Assembly: GCF_032854445.1 (NCBI RefSeq)
Contig: NC_088302.1
Location: 16,427,338 to 16,491,337, forward strand
DNA from: Liolophura sinensis
Lineage: Eukaryota; Mollusca; Polyplacophora; Chitonida; Chitonidae
DNA length: 64,000 nt
Direction: 5' to 3'
Below the pieces are notes generated by a model. It ran no database searches. It saw only the letters and a program-made list of their open reading frames with translations, and had not been told where the DNA came from. Shown one piece after another: positions 12,741 to 24,527 of this stretch. The translations under genes were made by a program, and so were the position numbers. Positions within the stretch are counted from its first letter, which is position 1, and every line of letters begins with the position of its first letter.

Positions 12741-14580
12741 TCAGCAAAAAGTTGACAAGCTCACTCTATGTTGGAAATATTTCCCTTTCGTGGAACAATT
12801 TGAAATATGAGTTGAAAATGAGCGCTATGGGGCAAAACGGAAAAAGAAGAATATGAGTAAATCATTGAAATTCAGAGGCATTTGGATAATGAATATCCTC
12901 GCGCAAGCGCTCTACCAGGGTTTGGCCTTAAGCGCATTCTGGAACTTGAAGCAGATTTGGAGTCCATTGAAAAGGCCAACTGTAAAAGGTCTATTTTGAG
13001 ATCAAAATCCCTCTATGTTCATGAAAGTAATAAAAACACAAAATATTTGCTTAACCTGGAAAAGTTGAAGCAAGAGGATATCAGATCTTTAACTTTGCCT
13101 GATGGTAAGATTGTAAATCGTTGTGAGGATATTTTGGATTGTTTACATGATTTTTACTCTGATTTGTGTAAAAAAGATTATATTAATGACGAAGCTGGGG
13201 AAAGTGTATAGTCAAAAGTCAGTGTTACATTGAGCGAGGGGGAAGCTAACCAGGGTAACCAACCATTGCCTTAAATGATTTGATGCTCTGAAGGGTATGT
13301 CTAAAAACAAAAGCCCTGGTAATGACGGGCGTACAGCACAATTTGATATCCATTTTTGGGACATTTTGGGCCCGGTTTTGTACGAACTGTAAGTGGAAAT
13401 CTTTAACACGGGGCAATTAACGAGGGTTATGAAGAGGGGTGTAATATCCTTGATATACAAGCAAAGTGGAGATAAACATAAGCGTAAGTCCGACATTCAT
13501 ATACAATTCGTAGTCCGTAAAAGGCGTTCCAAGGCGATAATCGCAAGATTCATTTCCAAAACAATGTTTAACACTAACTCCCAAAGACAATGGTATGTAA
13601 GAAATTATACAAATAAGAAATAAAGGCGGTAACACACAAGAGAGAAGCGGTCATCAGTTTTCAATGATGCCAGGCTCATTGAAGTCCCAACTCAAGAACT
13701 GGAGACCAATTAGCCTACCTAATGTAGATCACAAAATCATCTCCAGGTGTATGGCTAACAGGCTTAAGAATGTAATGAGCACTATCGTCAGTGATTGTCA
13801 AACCTGCTGCGTTCCAGGTAGAGATGTAGCAGATTCTATTTGTAGTCTTAGAGATGCTGTGTATTATGTTGAGAATGATAATGTGAAAGCATATTTTATA
13901 AAACTGGATCAAGAGAAAGCTTTTGATAGAGTATCACGTGATTTTTTGTTGGCAACTTTAAAGCGTTTTGGTTTTGGTGATATTTTTTGAAAATGGGTAA
14001 AGATTTTTTTAACACGAACAGGTGAAAAAATATTTTCCCGTTTGTAAGTCTGTCAAACAGGGCTGTCCTATATCGGCTCTATTGTATATACTAAGCTTTG
14101 AGCCCCTTGCTGTTGCCATCAGGCAATCTGACTGTATTCATGGTGTTACTATTCCGGGTTCACAAAAGCAGTGTTTGCTTTTCTAGCATGCTGACGATAC
14201 AACGGTAACGGTAGGTGACACGCACTCTGTCAGAAATGTTCTTGATGTTGTAAATACTTATGGTTTGGCGTCTAACGCAAAACTTAACGAGGAAAAGTTG
14301 AGCTCTGGTGTTCCTGTGTGGTGAATAATGTAGATGAGATCGGAAATGTTCCAGTTGCTAAAGACATCATTAAGGTACTTGGAGCCCATCTTGGCCATGA
14401 CACTAAAGTTTGTGATGAGTACAAATGGAATAAGAAACTGAAGAAGATTAAATCTATTCTTCATATGTGGAAGCAACGTAAATTGTCCGTCCAGGGAAAA
14501 GTGTGTATCATGATGACATTAATCTTGTCTAGATTTCAATTTATGTTTGCCCTTGTTTTATATTTCTCTAAATAAATGTT
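12600..14580 (+). pseudogene. LINE linker and reverse transcriptase domain remnant
   Basis: In order: RGTGLYIFNNTLL linker, NKNTKYLLNLEKLKQ, KNKSPGNDG, VMKRGVISLIYK, an R3 insertion, NWRPISLPNVDHKIISR, FIKLDQEKAFDRV (first catalytic Asp) and HADDTTVTVGD (catalytic DD, near 14190). The thumb LGAHLGHD...LHMWKQRKLSVQGK follows at 14370-14500. At least four frame changes or stops interrupt it (13211, 13389, 13990, 14185), so no active enzyme can be made. Confidence 0.85.
13487..13672 (+). repeat. R3 repeat copy inserted in the LINE reverse transcriptase
   Basis: Between the RT motifs ISLIYKQSGDKHK and LKNWRPISL the sequence matches family R3 instead of LINE: gacattc(a/g)tatac, gataatcgcaag.ttcatttcc, aaagacaa.g and gagagaagcggtcatcagtt. 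No clear target-site duplication is visible. It follows that R3 was moving after the LINE inserted. Confidence 0.65.
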
Positions 14581-14645
14581 TGTTGAACTCATTGCCGGGA
14601 TTTTCTCCTGAGGTTATGCTAGCCTGGTCTAAGTAACAAGCACAA

Positions 14646-15300
14646 GTGCCATTGTGTAATAACTTTTCTCGACAGCAGTTGTTACATCAGCCTGTTTTAT
14701 ATAGTGCAGGGATTACTTTGGACGGCAAAACCTCTAAAAATGCTGTTGTAGAGAATGTGCAAGAATGTACACAAGTACAAGAAAAGGTCATTAAGGATTT
14801 TGATCTTGTTACAGTGCCTACCAATTGGCTGACCAAACTGAACGTTGGAAACAACGGGCTTGCGGCTGAATGTGAACCTTTGCTAACCGTTAAAGAGAAT
14901 CTGTCCCGTAGTAATCGTTAAGGAAATCTGTACAAGGCTATAAGGAATATATATGATGTTGAGCCTGTGTGTGTCAAGTATTGGGGGAATGTGTTTTCTC
15001 ACTTAGATTTGGTAAAATATTGGCCGTGGCTTTACTTGCTGGGCAAAAGCCCGGAATCTGTTCAGTTGGACTGGAAGATCATGCACAATGTAGTGTATAC
15101 AAGAGAAAAGCTCTTGCGCATTGGAATGATCAGTTCAAATGTCTGCGTTTTTCTATAATGCTGGGGATTTCCGTCACTTGTTTGTTATGTGCCCTGCTAA
15201 AGGTAATTATATACACTATATCTGTTACATTGTAGAATCCCTTTTCCAGTTTGAACATTCAAGTCTCCTAAATAATATCAATGTTTATGTTTAAATCACT
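14646..15300 (+). pseudogene. LINE C-terminal region remnant
   Basis: Carries the typical post-RT segment: VPTNWLTKLN, YWGNVFSHLDL, KYWPWLYLLGKSPESVQLDW, KIMHNVVYTREKLLRIG and, in another frame, FRHLFVMCPA (part of the usual Cys/His motif near 15165-15200). Broken by a stop at 14921 and a frame change near 15150. Confidence 0.7.
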
Positions 15301-15600
15301 TCTGGACACAGATGTAAAGAGCGCTGCATTATATTTGAAACGACAAATCTCTATGTTTGAAAAAAAATTATTTATAGAAAAATCCCTTTCTTAAAATGGA
15401 TCACGAAGATATTCCTGTTCTACAATTGCAGTTATCGTAACAGGTTTCTTGTCATGAAGCACATATTGTAAAATGTTTAGCCCAACTATTTGTGATATTT
15501 TCTTCTTTCAAATGGGTTTATTGTGAAGCCTAATATGACCATGTATGTATGTATTATTGAAATTACTGTGGAATAAAGTATTTTCAAAAGGAAAAAAAAG

Positions 15601-15660
15601 AGTGTCCGCGTCGGGAGCGGTAGATCCAGGGTCAATCCTGGGTCGGGTCAGGTTTTTCCA
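15601..15660 (+). repeat. SINE2 head fragment
   Basis: gtcgggagcggtagatccagg, tcaatcctgggtcgggtca matches the tRNA-related head of the complete SINE2 at 24210. It starts exactly where the LINE poly(A) ends. Confidence 0.65.
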
Positions 15661-15689
15661 CAGTTTTATCGGAAAGTGCACACAGTATT

Positions 15690-15760
15690 GTATGTACGAT
15701 TGGTGTTTTACGTCGTACTTAAGACTTTTTCATTCATATGACGACGATATAGTGTTGAAA
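15690..15760 (-). repeat. SINE 3'-end fragment
   Basis: gattggtgttttacgtcgtactt followed by cattcatatgacgacgata is a minus-strand SINE tail mixing features of SINE1 (ggtgttttacg) and SINE2 (catatgacgacg). Confidence 0.5.
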
Positions 15761-15834
15761 TTGTGGGGCATTCATGAAAACTCGATAGATTTTGCCATTC
15801 AAATAGATAACAGAGTCTGAACCTAAAATAGTGA

Positions 15835-18800
15835 CTATCAAAGATGACGTCTAGAGATTTGTGACCTCAAATTGAGATCAAAAGCTAGGTAAATATTGTT
15901 TAAAATTGTTTTTCTTTCTGCGATACTCTTAGTAATGTCCATCGGTAATGTAAACATTACCCACGTCTGGAAGGAATTAGATATTCCCTGTGGACCTCTT
16001 TATACCACTCAGACCGCATTTGACTGGGGATATTTCATCAAAGCAGGCTCAGTTTAGCCTTGATGACCACAAACATATGTGGTTAAACCTGTCTGATTTA
16101 GTTACATGTAGATATGACCTTGATATTGCCACTCCGATAGGTTTTGTTAGCTGGTATCAGCTTTAAGGCATTGTCTAACAAACGAATGGGACAAAACTAC
16201 CCATACTACTATACGTACCACGATCAGAAATAGAATGGATGAAAGGTCAGTCTCTCGGCAATACCATCCGGTATGACGTATAAGACTTGTAAAGTCATAA
16301 ATTAAATGAACTTGAGCATATTATTTATGGCTTGTATCCAAAGTACATCAGCTTAAACATTTGTAAGCATTCAACATCCTGGAAATCACTTTTTTTGCCC
16401 AAGTTTCAGAGGTAACATCAAATCCAACAAATCGAGTATTTCCACTAAATATGCCTCAGCATCGCGTTAAGCAACAATCAACGAAGCTTTTTAATACATA
16501 TTTTTCTACCATATCCCCTGAAAGATATCAGTTGTGCACAGTGTGTTAATTAGTTAAGCAGTCTTTCACTGTTAAGCCATTTTCAAGTGACGTTTGAAGA
16601 GAATTTCCACCAAAGGATCTTCTTTCAAATTCTCTTACATCTTTCAAGTACCATAACAATATTACAAAATAACAAGATTAGTCAGATAAATTTTATTGTG
16701 TAACATGACCAAGAGTAAATAAAGAAACATTGCGGCGTTACGTTCGTACGTTATCATGTCTTACTATATTAAGCAATTAGTAAAGTAAGTTAATCGTAAG
16801 TACCTTGAAAACATGTGTTTTTAAGGGGTGCAGTGAGGGTCGTTACAATCAACTTACCTTATGATCGAAATGTGGAACAAGAAGCTGGTGGCGAATACAG
16901 TTCTCTGAGCGAGCACAAAACACCCTGAATTTGGTGCAAGTGCCCTTTTTGCACTATATAATATTGATCTAATAATAAATCATGACTAAACTGAAACATA
17001 TTGTCTAGAAATTCTATAACTTTTGGATAATAATATGACAGCGTGGAGCTGAATACAGTTATGATTAGAAATGTAAAAAAAACAACGTTTCACGTAAGTT
17101 GAGAAGCAAAAGGATCGGATCTTGTTTATTTGTTGCTTGTTTTCATACTGTTATGTTGTGAAACTGGCAATGCTTTGGTGGCCAGTGTAACAAGGACAAT
17201 ACTCCCGATATGCTGATGAGAAAACAACGGCGATCTGAAAGTAACATCTTGTTAAACATGGTGTCAGCCGGACTCCTGAATAAATAACTCACTGAAACCG
17301 CAGAAACTCTACCGCTTTACACCAACGGCCTAATCATTTCCCTTATAAAACCTTTTGTGTGAGTGAACATATTAATGGCTGTGGCATATTTTTAGGATTC
17401 ACTCGGGAAAGTCCAAGTACAGAATCACAAATTAATGGAATGATGATAAAGCTTCTTACCACATATAGGGACCTCCGTGGCTCAGTCGGTTAGCGAGCTA
17501 GCGCAACGTAGTGACCCAGAAGAATCTCACAAATGCGGTCGCTGTGAGTTCAAGACCAGCTTATACTGGCTTCTTCTCCGGTCCTAAGTGGGTCTTCCAG
17601 CAACTTGCGGATGTTCGTGGGTTTCCCCCGGGCTGTGCCCGGTTTGCTCCCACCATAATGCTGGCTGCCGCCGTATAAGTGAAATATTCTTGAGCAAGGC
17701 GTAAAACACCAATCAAATAAATAAATAATATCAAATGCCACAGTCTGTCTAAATGCCGTTGTTGAGAAGCCTGCTTTAGAAGTACAAAAGACGGAAAGTC
17801 GCTGTTGTAAGCCTATTTCGCTCAATGTACAACAGGCTATCGTACAACGAAGCCTTCCCCAGAAATACGAATAGGGAATATTGAGGAGCAGGAGTTTAAG
17901 CAGGACGCGTTGATAACATTATCGCTTGAGTGAATATGGAAGGTCTGTCGGCAACTACGGATGGTCGTGGGTTTCCCCCGGGCTCTGCCTGGTTTCCACC
18001 CACCATGATGCTGGCCGCCGTCGTATAAGTGAAATATTCTTGAGTACGGCGTGAAACACCAATCAAAAAAAAAATCTTACCACATAAGGCATGTCTAACA
18101 CGTCAATGCATGTCAAACTTAACAAAATTGTTGTCATGAATTTTGTCCTGGCTTAGAACCTACGTAATACAATTACGGATCTTCCTAAGTTTTGGGACTC
18201 TAAACATCATATTCTACATGTATTATTGCCCGACTCATTTCCTACCTGATTAATCTAGCAAAGGTGCCTGAGGCTAACTGTACGTATCGGTTATGCGTCA
18301 AGATAAGGTAAAAGTGAAAGCTGTCATCTTCTTTAAAAGAAGGTTCATGAAAAGTGTAGTTGTTACTGACAAGCATCCCCTCTTAATGCTCACAGAACTA
18401 CAATAAATACAAAATAACATCGACTGACATTTATACCATGTTTTACCCTTTGCAAAGATATTAAGAGTACAAAAAAGTACAAAGAATATACTGTTCTGTT
18501 GCAAACTGCATGGCCAAAATTTTAAGCCACTAACTTCTTACTCCATGCATAGGGGCATATACTTATATAATTAAAGGATGCAAAATTTTTCTAAAACCTG
18601 GTGTAGCTTGCCCAATACAACCTGCTTCAAAAGAATGAATTTCTTCTGACTTTCAGAGCACTGATTTGATATATTGATATATTTATTGGACTGTTGCTCA
18701 ACACCACACCTAGCAAACTACCTGACTAAACTCCACACCAAGATACTAAAATGGGATTAAACTTTAATATGTTAATATTTTGCTTTAGCTTTTATGTAAA

Positions 18801-19500
18801 ATTTTGCAGGCTTTAAATTTCTTTTTCTGTTTAAACATAACCACTCTCTCTTTGAATATTTCATTTCCTTTTGGGGTGAAAGAACTTTTGTTATCCTCCC
18901 TCAAAACATCTTCTTTCAGCAGGATTTCTTCCGGCTATTTGCCAGGCTTTGAAAAATCACATCAAATCAGTCAAACCCTTGTTGTCTTATTTCCCAACTG
19001 TCTTCGTCTTGAAAGATTTGCAATAAATGATTATTAACTGTCTGATACCTTATTCTTTTTGTATATTTCCCAGCAGGTTTCCTCTTGGTCACGCAAATGC
19101 AAATCTGCAAGAAAAGGAACTGTCCAATAATTTAATAATACTTGCAACCGTCCATTGGGAATGTCTTTACCTGTCGATGCCATTTGTGTAAGTTCTGGGC
19201 ATCTGGTAATCCTTACTGGACAAAATGTAATTTTAGAACGCATTATCAGGGAACTGTCGCAATGCTTTCAAAACAAAGTCAGCATCCAGTTATTAAAGGA
19301 AGCACGGATGACACGTAATTGGAAATCAGTTAACTGGTTAGCAAACAGTTTTGCAGTTGTACAAATTCCATTCTTTCTCAGATAACATGTCAAAACCATG
19401 GCCGTGGAAATCACCACTTTGTGTTTCCTAAAAACGCACAAATCACCAAGTAATCACCAAGCCTGGTGTTGAATGAGAACAGTCGATGCCTTTCCACGTA
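15835..19500 (+). repeat. R4 copy 1 (duplicated block)
   Basis: Collinear with 38990-42240. Shared blocks: agttttgttagctg..atc, aaacgaatgggacaaaactac, gcgttacgttcgt, acatattgtctagaaattct, cttgttaaacatggt, tatttcccaactgtcttcgt, ggaaatcagttaactggtta. It holds a composite SINE insertion (17466-18074). I recognise no protein in it. Confidence 0.85.
17466..18074 (+). mobile_element. Composite SINE insertion: full SINE1 + about 205 bp + truncated SINE1
   Basis: A complete SINE1 (17467-17731: head gacctccgtggctcag, B-box-like gagttcaagacc, tail caatcaaataaataaata), then unique DNA 17732-17937, then a 5'-truncated SINE1 (17938-18074) ending in A10. The whole block, not each SINE, is flanked by a perfect 12-bp duplication tcttaccacata (17454-17465 and 18075-18086). 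I found no TTTT run on the plus strand between the head and the tail, so one Pol III transcript could span it. Confidence 0.8.
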
Positions 19501-19628
19501 CTAACGTTCCACTCACATACTTGTCGATAATTAGTGACAGTGTGTGACTTGCATCCAGCGTAAGAGAAAAACTAATCATCATGTGTTTTTTCTAAACTAT
19601 TCACTATTAGGTTTCGGTTTGCTAACTA

Positions 19629-19736
19629 CCTGTGGATAGCTGTGTGTTTCCCAGGCCCAGTCTCTGGGCGGTGGTATCCTACCATAATGCTAAAGTATGA
19701 GTCACCGATCAAATAAAATACGTAAATAAATCAATA
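19629..19736 (+). repeat. SINE1 fragment
   Basis: Contains gtgtgtttcccaggcccagtc, taccataatgct and the tail caccgatcaaataaaatacg; strongly diverged, head lost. Confidence 0.55.
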
Positions 19737-20279
19737 TTACGTGTCCACCTACCTAACTTTTGCTGCATTTTGTTTCTATACACTACTTTCATCAACATGC
19801 ATGGACAATTGACTATGTAAAAGAAAACAGGAGTATGTGACCTAAAACTTACCGTGAATGTATCGTAGCTTCAACTAGACAACTCTTTACTTACCGTACT
19901 GACTATCTCCTATAAAATATCTGAGAAGCAATATATTAATTCTGGCCAAATACGTCTTTAAATATTTATCTATTTCCTATTTGAAACTAGAGACCCTTGA
20001 ACACACGATCTCATCTGTCAAGAACATAACAGTTACACTGGGGCCAGCACTTTACCAGCGATACCCCTATGTAATTTGTTGACATAAATCATGAACGCAA
20101 TACGGCACACTAAAGCTGTACTTGATAAATTTGGTAAGTAATACGTTAATTAAGAGAAACAACTAAACGCTGATCTTGTCTCAAGATTCATCCTTTCCAG
20201 CTCTCAATCGCCCTTGGTCACAGCACAAGAAACATTTAGCTGGCAAAGTTTAGAATAACGCCAAACATTTAGCTAGCGA

Positions 20280-20735
20280 AATGTATCACAACGACACAGA
20301 ACGTTTGGCTAGTCTGGATCATTTGCAGCTTATTAAACAATTCAGTTGGAGTGGATGTATCACAGCATCACGGAGTATTCACCCATTGTGGACGTATCAC
20401 AGCCTCAGGGAACATCAGCCAGTGTGGTTGTGTCATGGCGTCATCACGGATGCTTGTATCACAACGCCATACAACATTCAGCCTGTGTAGAGGTATCACA
20501 GCGTCACAGGACATCAGCCAGTGTGGTTGTTTCATGGCGTATTCAACATCACGGATGCTTGTATCACAACGCCATAAAACATTCAGCTTGTGTAGAGGTA
20601 TCACAACGTCACAGGACATCAGCCAGTGTGGTTGTGTCATGGCGTATTCAACATCACGGATGCTTGTATCACAACGCCATAAAACATTCAGCTTGTGTAG
20701 AGGTATCACAACGTCACAGGACATCAGCCAGTGAT
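20280..20735 (+). repeat. Minisatellite with 105-bp higher-order unit (three 35-bp subunits)
   Basis: The block ggcgtattcaacatcacgg starts at 20536 and again at 20641, giving a 105-bp period made of three about 35-bp subunits sharing tatcaca.cg.ca...acat.cag. Since 105 is a multiple of three, several frames stay open for about 130 codons on both strands; these are not treated as genes. Confidence 0.9.
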
Positions 20736-22083
20736 ATCTAATAATTTCAAATTTAAATGACTGCATTTTTTAAAAGTAATTCTGCCAATCCATGATGCTA
20801 CCTTTAAGCATTTGCAAGTTGGAATAAAACCATCTTACTATGGTAACTTGACAAAATACCTGATTGGTATTACAAACGTGACGATTTTCATTAGTAGCGC
20901 TTCTGCAAAGGTGAAAAAAAGGCCAACAACCTCAAATCTGCGTAAAACTGCGTATACAGTTTACACGTGGGGAAACCGCATCCAGTAATTGAGCGATCAT
21001 CTCTGCACCAGCCCGGGGGCGCTCTCTGCTTCCAGCCATCGTCGGCGTTGTACTTTCCTCTGATGATTGTGTAACTCTCCCTACGTTTCATTTCAAAGGA
21101 TGTCGCTGAGGCTCGGAACTCTTGGTGATAACGGCTAAAGGCGTCATGGAATCTGCTGAATGATTTATTTCAGGCCTTGTTGCGAACTACGGGCTTAAAG
21201 CGTGTTTCCTTCGCTTAACAAACACAGTCATTGCGTAGAGACCCCCAATAGCAACAGCTTTATCTCGAAAACAAGTAGTTTCGCATTTACCAGTGTCTGT
21301 AGAGACATTCGGTGAGATCCGGAGGATAGATAAAGAAACAACTAAAATTGTCAGTCACCATTTACACCTTCAGAAGTACTACATTCTACAGCTGGATTTA
21401 AAAAAAGCTTTTGTCATTCCATTTATTAGAAGAGTAGAGGGTTTTCTCTGGCTCCACTTGATGACATTATTGTTATTTAAGGGAATTTCGATGCGTGTTT
21501 GTGTCCTGGGAAGTGCTGCCTTTCTATTCCCGGGCTTATAACAATTTTTGATGTTATAACTAAGCCTTCAACAGAAGGACAAATGAGTAAAACGTTTGTC
21601 TTCCAATCTCCGGGAATCAAGAGGTACTGGTTTACGTCAGGATAGTGAGCTTTCGCCTTTGAAATTACGGTGTGATCCGGTGCTCTGTATATATAACCAT
21701 CTAACTATTCGAATGGCGCGAAGACAAAAGTGGAGGTTCGTGTATGTGAAGACCATGGCCAATCAAATGTTCATCCAGTACACGTATTTTTGGAAAATAA
21801 CTAGTTTATATATAAAATTGCTCAAAAGACTTAAAAGATAAACCCATATTTGTAGCCCACAATGATGTAATCATTCCATGCGTGCAAAATATTCAGCCCC
21901 CAAGCCCGGGTAAAACGGAATTAGACGGAATTAGTATGCTGAGACAAAATCTATTACACTTTGAAGTTTTATATTTTATGCATTTATCACTTTGCTGATT
22001 AGGCATAGTGTCTGAGACAACGTGCATGCTTATCTCAATCGCTTACTGTATTACTCTACGGACAGGTTCAATTTTTGGGGGAA

Positions 22084-22236
22084 TATTTATTTGATTGGTG
22101 TTACAAAGAATGCTAGCACTTACTCGATAGCGGTGATGTCTTCTGGTGGAGGAAACCCATGTGTTCGAAGTAACCTACCACTATTTGATATATATGTATC
22201 AAACCTGCGCAGCCGAACCAAAAAATATATGTACCA

Positions 22237-22309
<73 letters not shown>

Positions 22310-22400
22310 ATATATATATACCAAAAGCGCAGCCGGACAAGCGGGGACAGGGTTTGAACCTTCGACATCACTAGTCAAGCGCATAGCGCTGATGCGACAA
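22084..22400 (-). mobile_element. SINE remnant in R1 copy B, split by a (TA)n expansion
   Basis: Minus-strand order: a tRNA-like head (the reverse complement has ggttcaaaccc as B box, near 22350-22360), then the (TA)n tract, then a body with tggaggaaaccca and the tail tatttatttgattggtgtta. The same remnant without the TA tract is in copy C (25307-25525). Confidence 0.6.
22238..22321. repeat. (TA)n microsatellite, about 80 bp
   Basis: Nearly pure TA/AT dinucleotides with palindromic ends (ccaaaaggtata ... tataccaaaag). Copy C of R1 has no such tract at this site, and cgcagccg is repeated on both sides, so it expanded or inserted after the B/C duplication. Confidence 0.95.
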
Positions 22401-24209
22401 TATTTTAAACCTCGTGTTCACGGCGCGATTTATCGAAACGATTTGTGCATGTAGTCGGAGCTTTGGTTTTATAACAAGACAATGAACGTCTCTTACGACC
22501 AGAAGCATTCAACCATTGTTTATATTTTCTGATGTACATTTTAAATACAAGAATTAATCGCTCTTGATGCTGATTAAAGTTTGTACCATTATTATGCAGA
22601 CTGGCCTCGTCAAAATCACGCGTTTTAAATTTTTCTCTTCAATTTGAGACGCCTGTTTACCAGTAGTTAAGATTTGCGATTTTGTGCATGTACCGACAGC
22701 CATAGAATATTTCCGAAGTAAGGAATTAACGAGGTTGACTTAAGTTTAGCTTAGTGTCAATATACAGAAGTTAGCCTACATGCGCTGAGGCGAATTGATT
22801 CTACAGCTAATGTGTGATTTAGGCAAAATGAAGTGGCGTTAAGTTAACATTGATTTATTCCTCATCATCTGACAAATGAGCGTAAAACAAACAAGACTAA
22901 CACACCCGCAATCTCCAGTCACACAGTATACTTGTAAATCACACCGAGTCAATACACACGCTTTTATTCTGCTAAATTACTCGCCATAAACGAAGCTAAA
23001 GGATTTTTTGTCAGCTCTCACTGAGTTTTCCAAGAGGTTCATGGACTTAATAAATGTCTGTCTATAACGGGCAAGTGCAGTGGTTTTTGCATTATATGTC
23101 ACATAGGAGAAAGGAAGAATTTAAATTTCTCTTGAATGGCCAGTTTACCAAGATATTATTTGTCTTTATTGGTGTGTGTTCAATTATTAGCGTATAGAAA
23201 AGCGATAACTAATATACTTCATTATGTTTATAGACTGTGAAAGTTTTGTAAAGCAAGATACAGGTCTTTGATATCTTTGATTCAGATCGGTAAGTAATTA
23301 TTAACATTAACGATCTTGCACAAAGGTAGATAGACATCAGAAATATAAGTCGCATCGTCAAAACATGGAGGCCGTCCTACTTGATAGACATATATTGCTG
23401 AATTATTTCACAGGGGTCACGTATACTTTAGCATATACATCAGTTTCATAATAAAATATTATTTCTCGGGAAGGTCCGCCAAAAACCTTGCCATTCTCAG
23501 AAATAGTTGAAAAAGGCCCAACTTTATGGTTAGGGAAAGCCTGATGGAACTTACACTTACAATCCAAGCACATCCCCATTAAATGACAACACCCATGACG
23601 TATACAGGCTGCAACCATACAGGAAAACCTACAGAAGTTAGCCTACATGCGCTGAGGCGGAATTGATAGTCATTACAAAGGCGCACTTAAATAGTGTGAG
23701 GGAAGGATCGGGCAGAATATTGTGAAATCAGTCTATGCTTAAGTGCATGATAATGTCAACCCGTGAACAAATCGCCCAGTTCAAGTGAACCATGAATTCG
23801 AAGAGCAACGGCTATATATGGTATTTTCCAGATTGGTGGGGAGCGTAGTCACCTGATTGATTCACTGAGCCCACGTGAAGATTGACGTCTAACCGTTGTC
23901 TTCTCAAGACGTCTTGATTAAGCGATTAGCACTCTACGCCTGGTCTCCATTTGGATGAGTAATGGTCATTACATGCCATTTGTTGCCTAGACGGCAGGTT
24001 GTATTGCAGGGCATGTCGGTGATCACATCTAAAGGCGTCATGGGAATCTGCTGAATGATTTAGTTCAAGCCTTGTTGTGAACACGAGAATAAAACGGGGA
24101 ATAAAGTTTCCTTCGCTTAACAAACACAGCAATTGTATGCATACACCCCTAACATCAACAGCTTTATTTTGAACCAAATAGTTTCGCATTTACCGGTATC
24201 TGGACAGAC

Positions 24210-24527
24210 CGGGAGCGGTAGATCCAGGATCAATCCTGGGTCGAGTCACATCTAAGGCTTAAAAGAGGAAGTTGTAACTTCCTCCCTTGGCGTTCCGCAT
24301 GAAGGGGGCAGTACAACGACTGGTTGACCTGTATCAGTATAATGGCTTGGGGCGGCTTACTTGCCTTCGGTAAGTCGTCTCAGTGAAGCAGCACTAGATA
24401 AAAGAGCGGTGGTAATCCGTCCTGCAACAAAGAGGCACATTACATACACCCTAAGGATTCCTTCGTCGTCATATGACTGAAAAAATTGTGAGTACGACGT
24501 TAAACCCCAAGCACTCACTCACTCACT
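24210..24527 (+). mobile_element. Complete SINE2 with 15-bp target-site duplication
   Basis: The head gggagcggtagatccaggat with tcaatcctgggtcg is followed by a hairpin (gaggaagtt/aacttcctc), tgacctgtatcagtataatg, gtcgtctcagtgaagcagc, tcgtcatatgactg and the tail acgacgttaaaccccaagca with (ctca)n. Flanks ggtatctggacagac (24195-24209) and ggtgtctgtaaagac (24528-24542) match at 12 of 15 bases. R1 copy A supplies the empty site. Confidence 0.9.

Larger units (their letters stand above)
12080..15600 (+). mobile_element. Degenerate 5'-truncated LINE (non-LTR retrotransposon, L1/Tx1-like)
   Basis: One plus-strand element read across several broken frames: partial endonuclease, linker, reverse transcriptase, C-terminal region, then a 3' UTR with AATAAA near 15570 and an A-rich end (about 15592-15600). 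The N-terminal part of the endonuclease and any ORF1 are missing. In-frame stops, frameshifts and an internal R3 insertion (about 13487-13672) show it is dead. L1/Tx1-like is my reading of motif style (KFNN-type linker, thumb LSVQGK, HLFVMCP tail) and could be wrong at clade level. An SINE head fragment abuts its 3' end. Confidence 0.85.
20075..24016 (+). repeat. R1 copy B
   Basis: Starts with the sequence block of copy A (cataaatcat.aacg.aatac, cacagcacaa.aa.attt), followed by the minisatellite, then ttgagcgatcatctctgcac, aaaggatgtcgctgagg and the later blocks. It ends at gcagggcatgt, where copy C starts abruptly. It carries a SINE remnant (22084-22400) with a (TA)n expansion that copy A lacks. 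Confidence 0.85.

Noticed and set aside
20346-20766. Overlapping open frames of about 130 codons on both strands
   Set aside because: They are produced by a 105-bp tandem repeat whose period is a multiple of three; no signal or family resemblance.
22022-22454. Long frames with (YI)n tracts
   Set aside because: Translation of a (TA)n microsatellite inside a SINE remnant.
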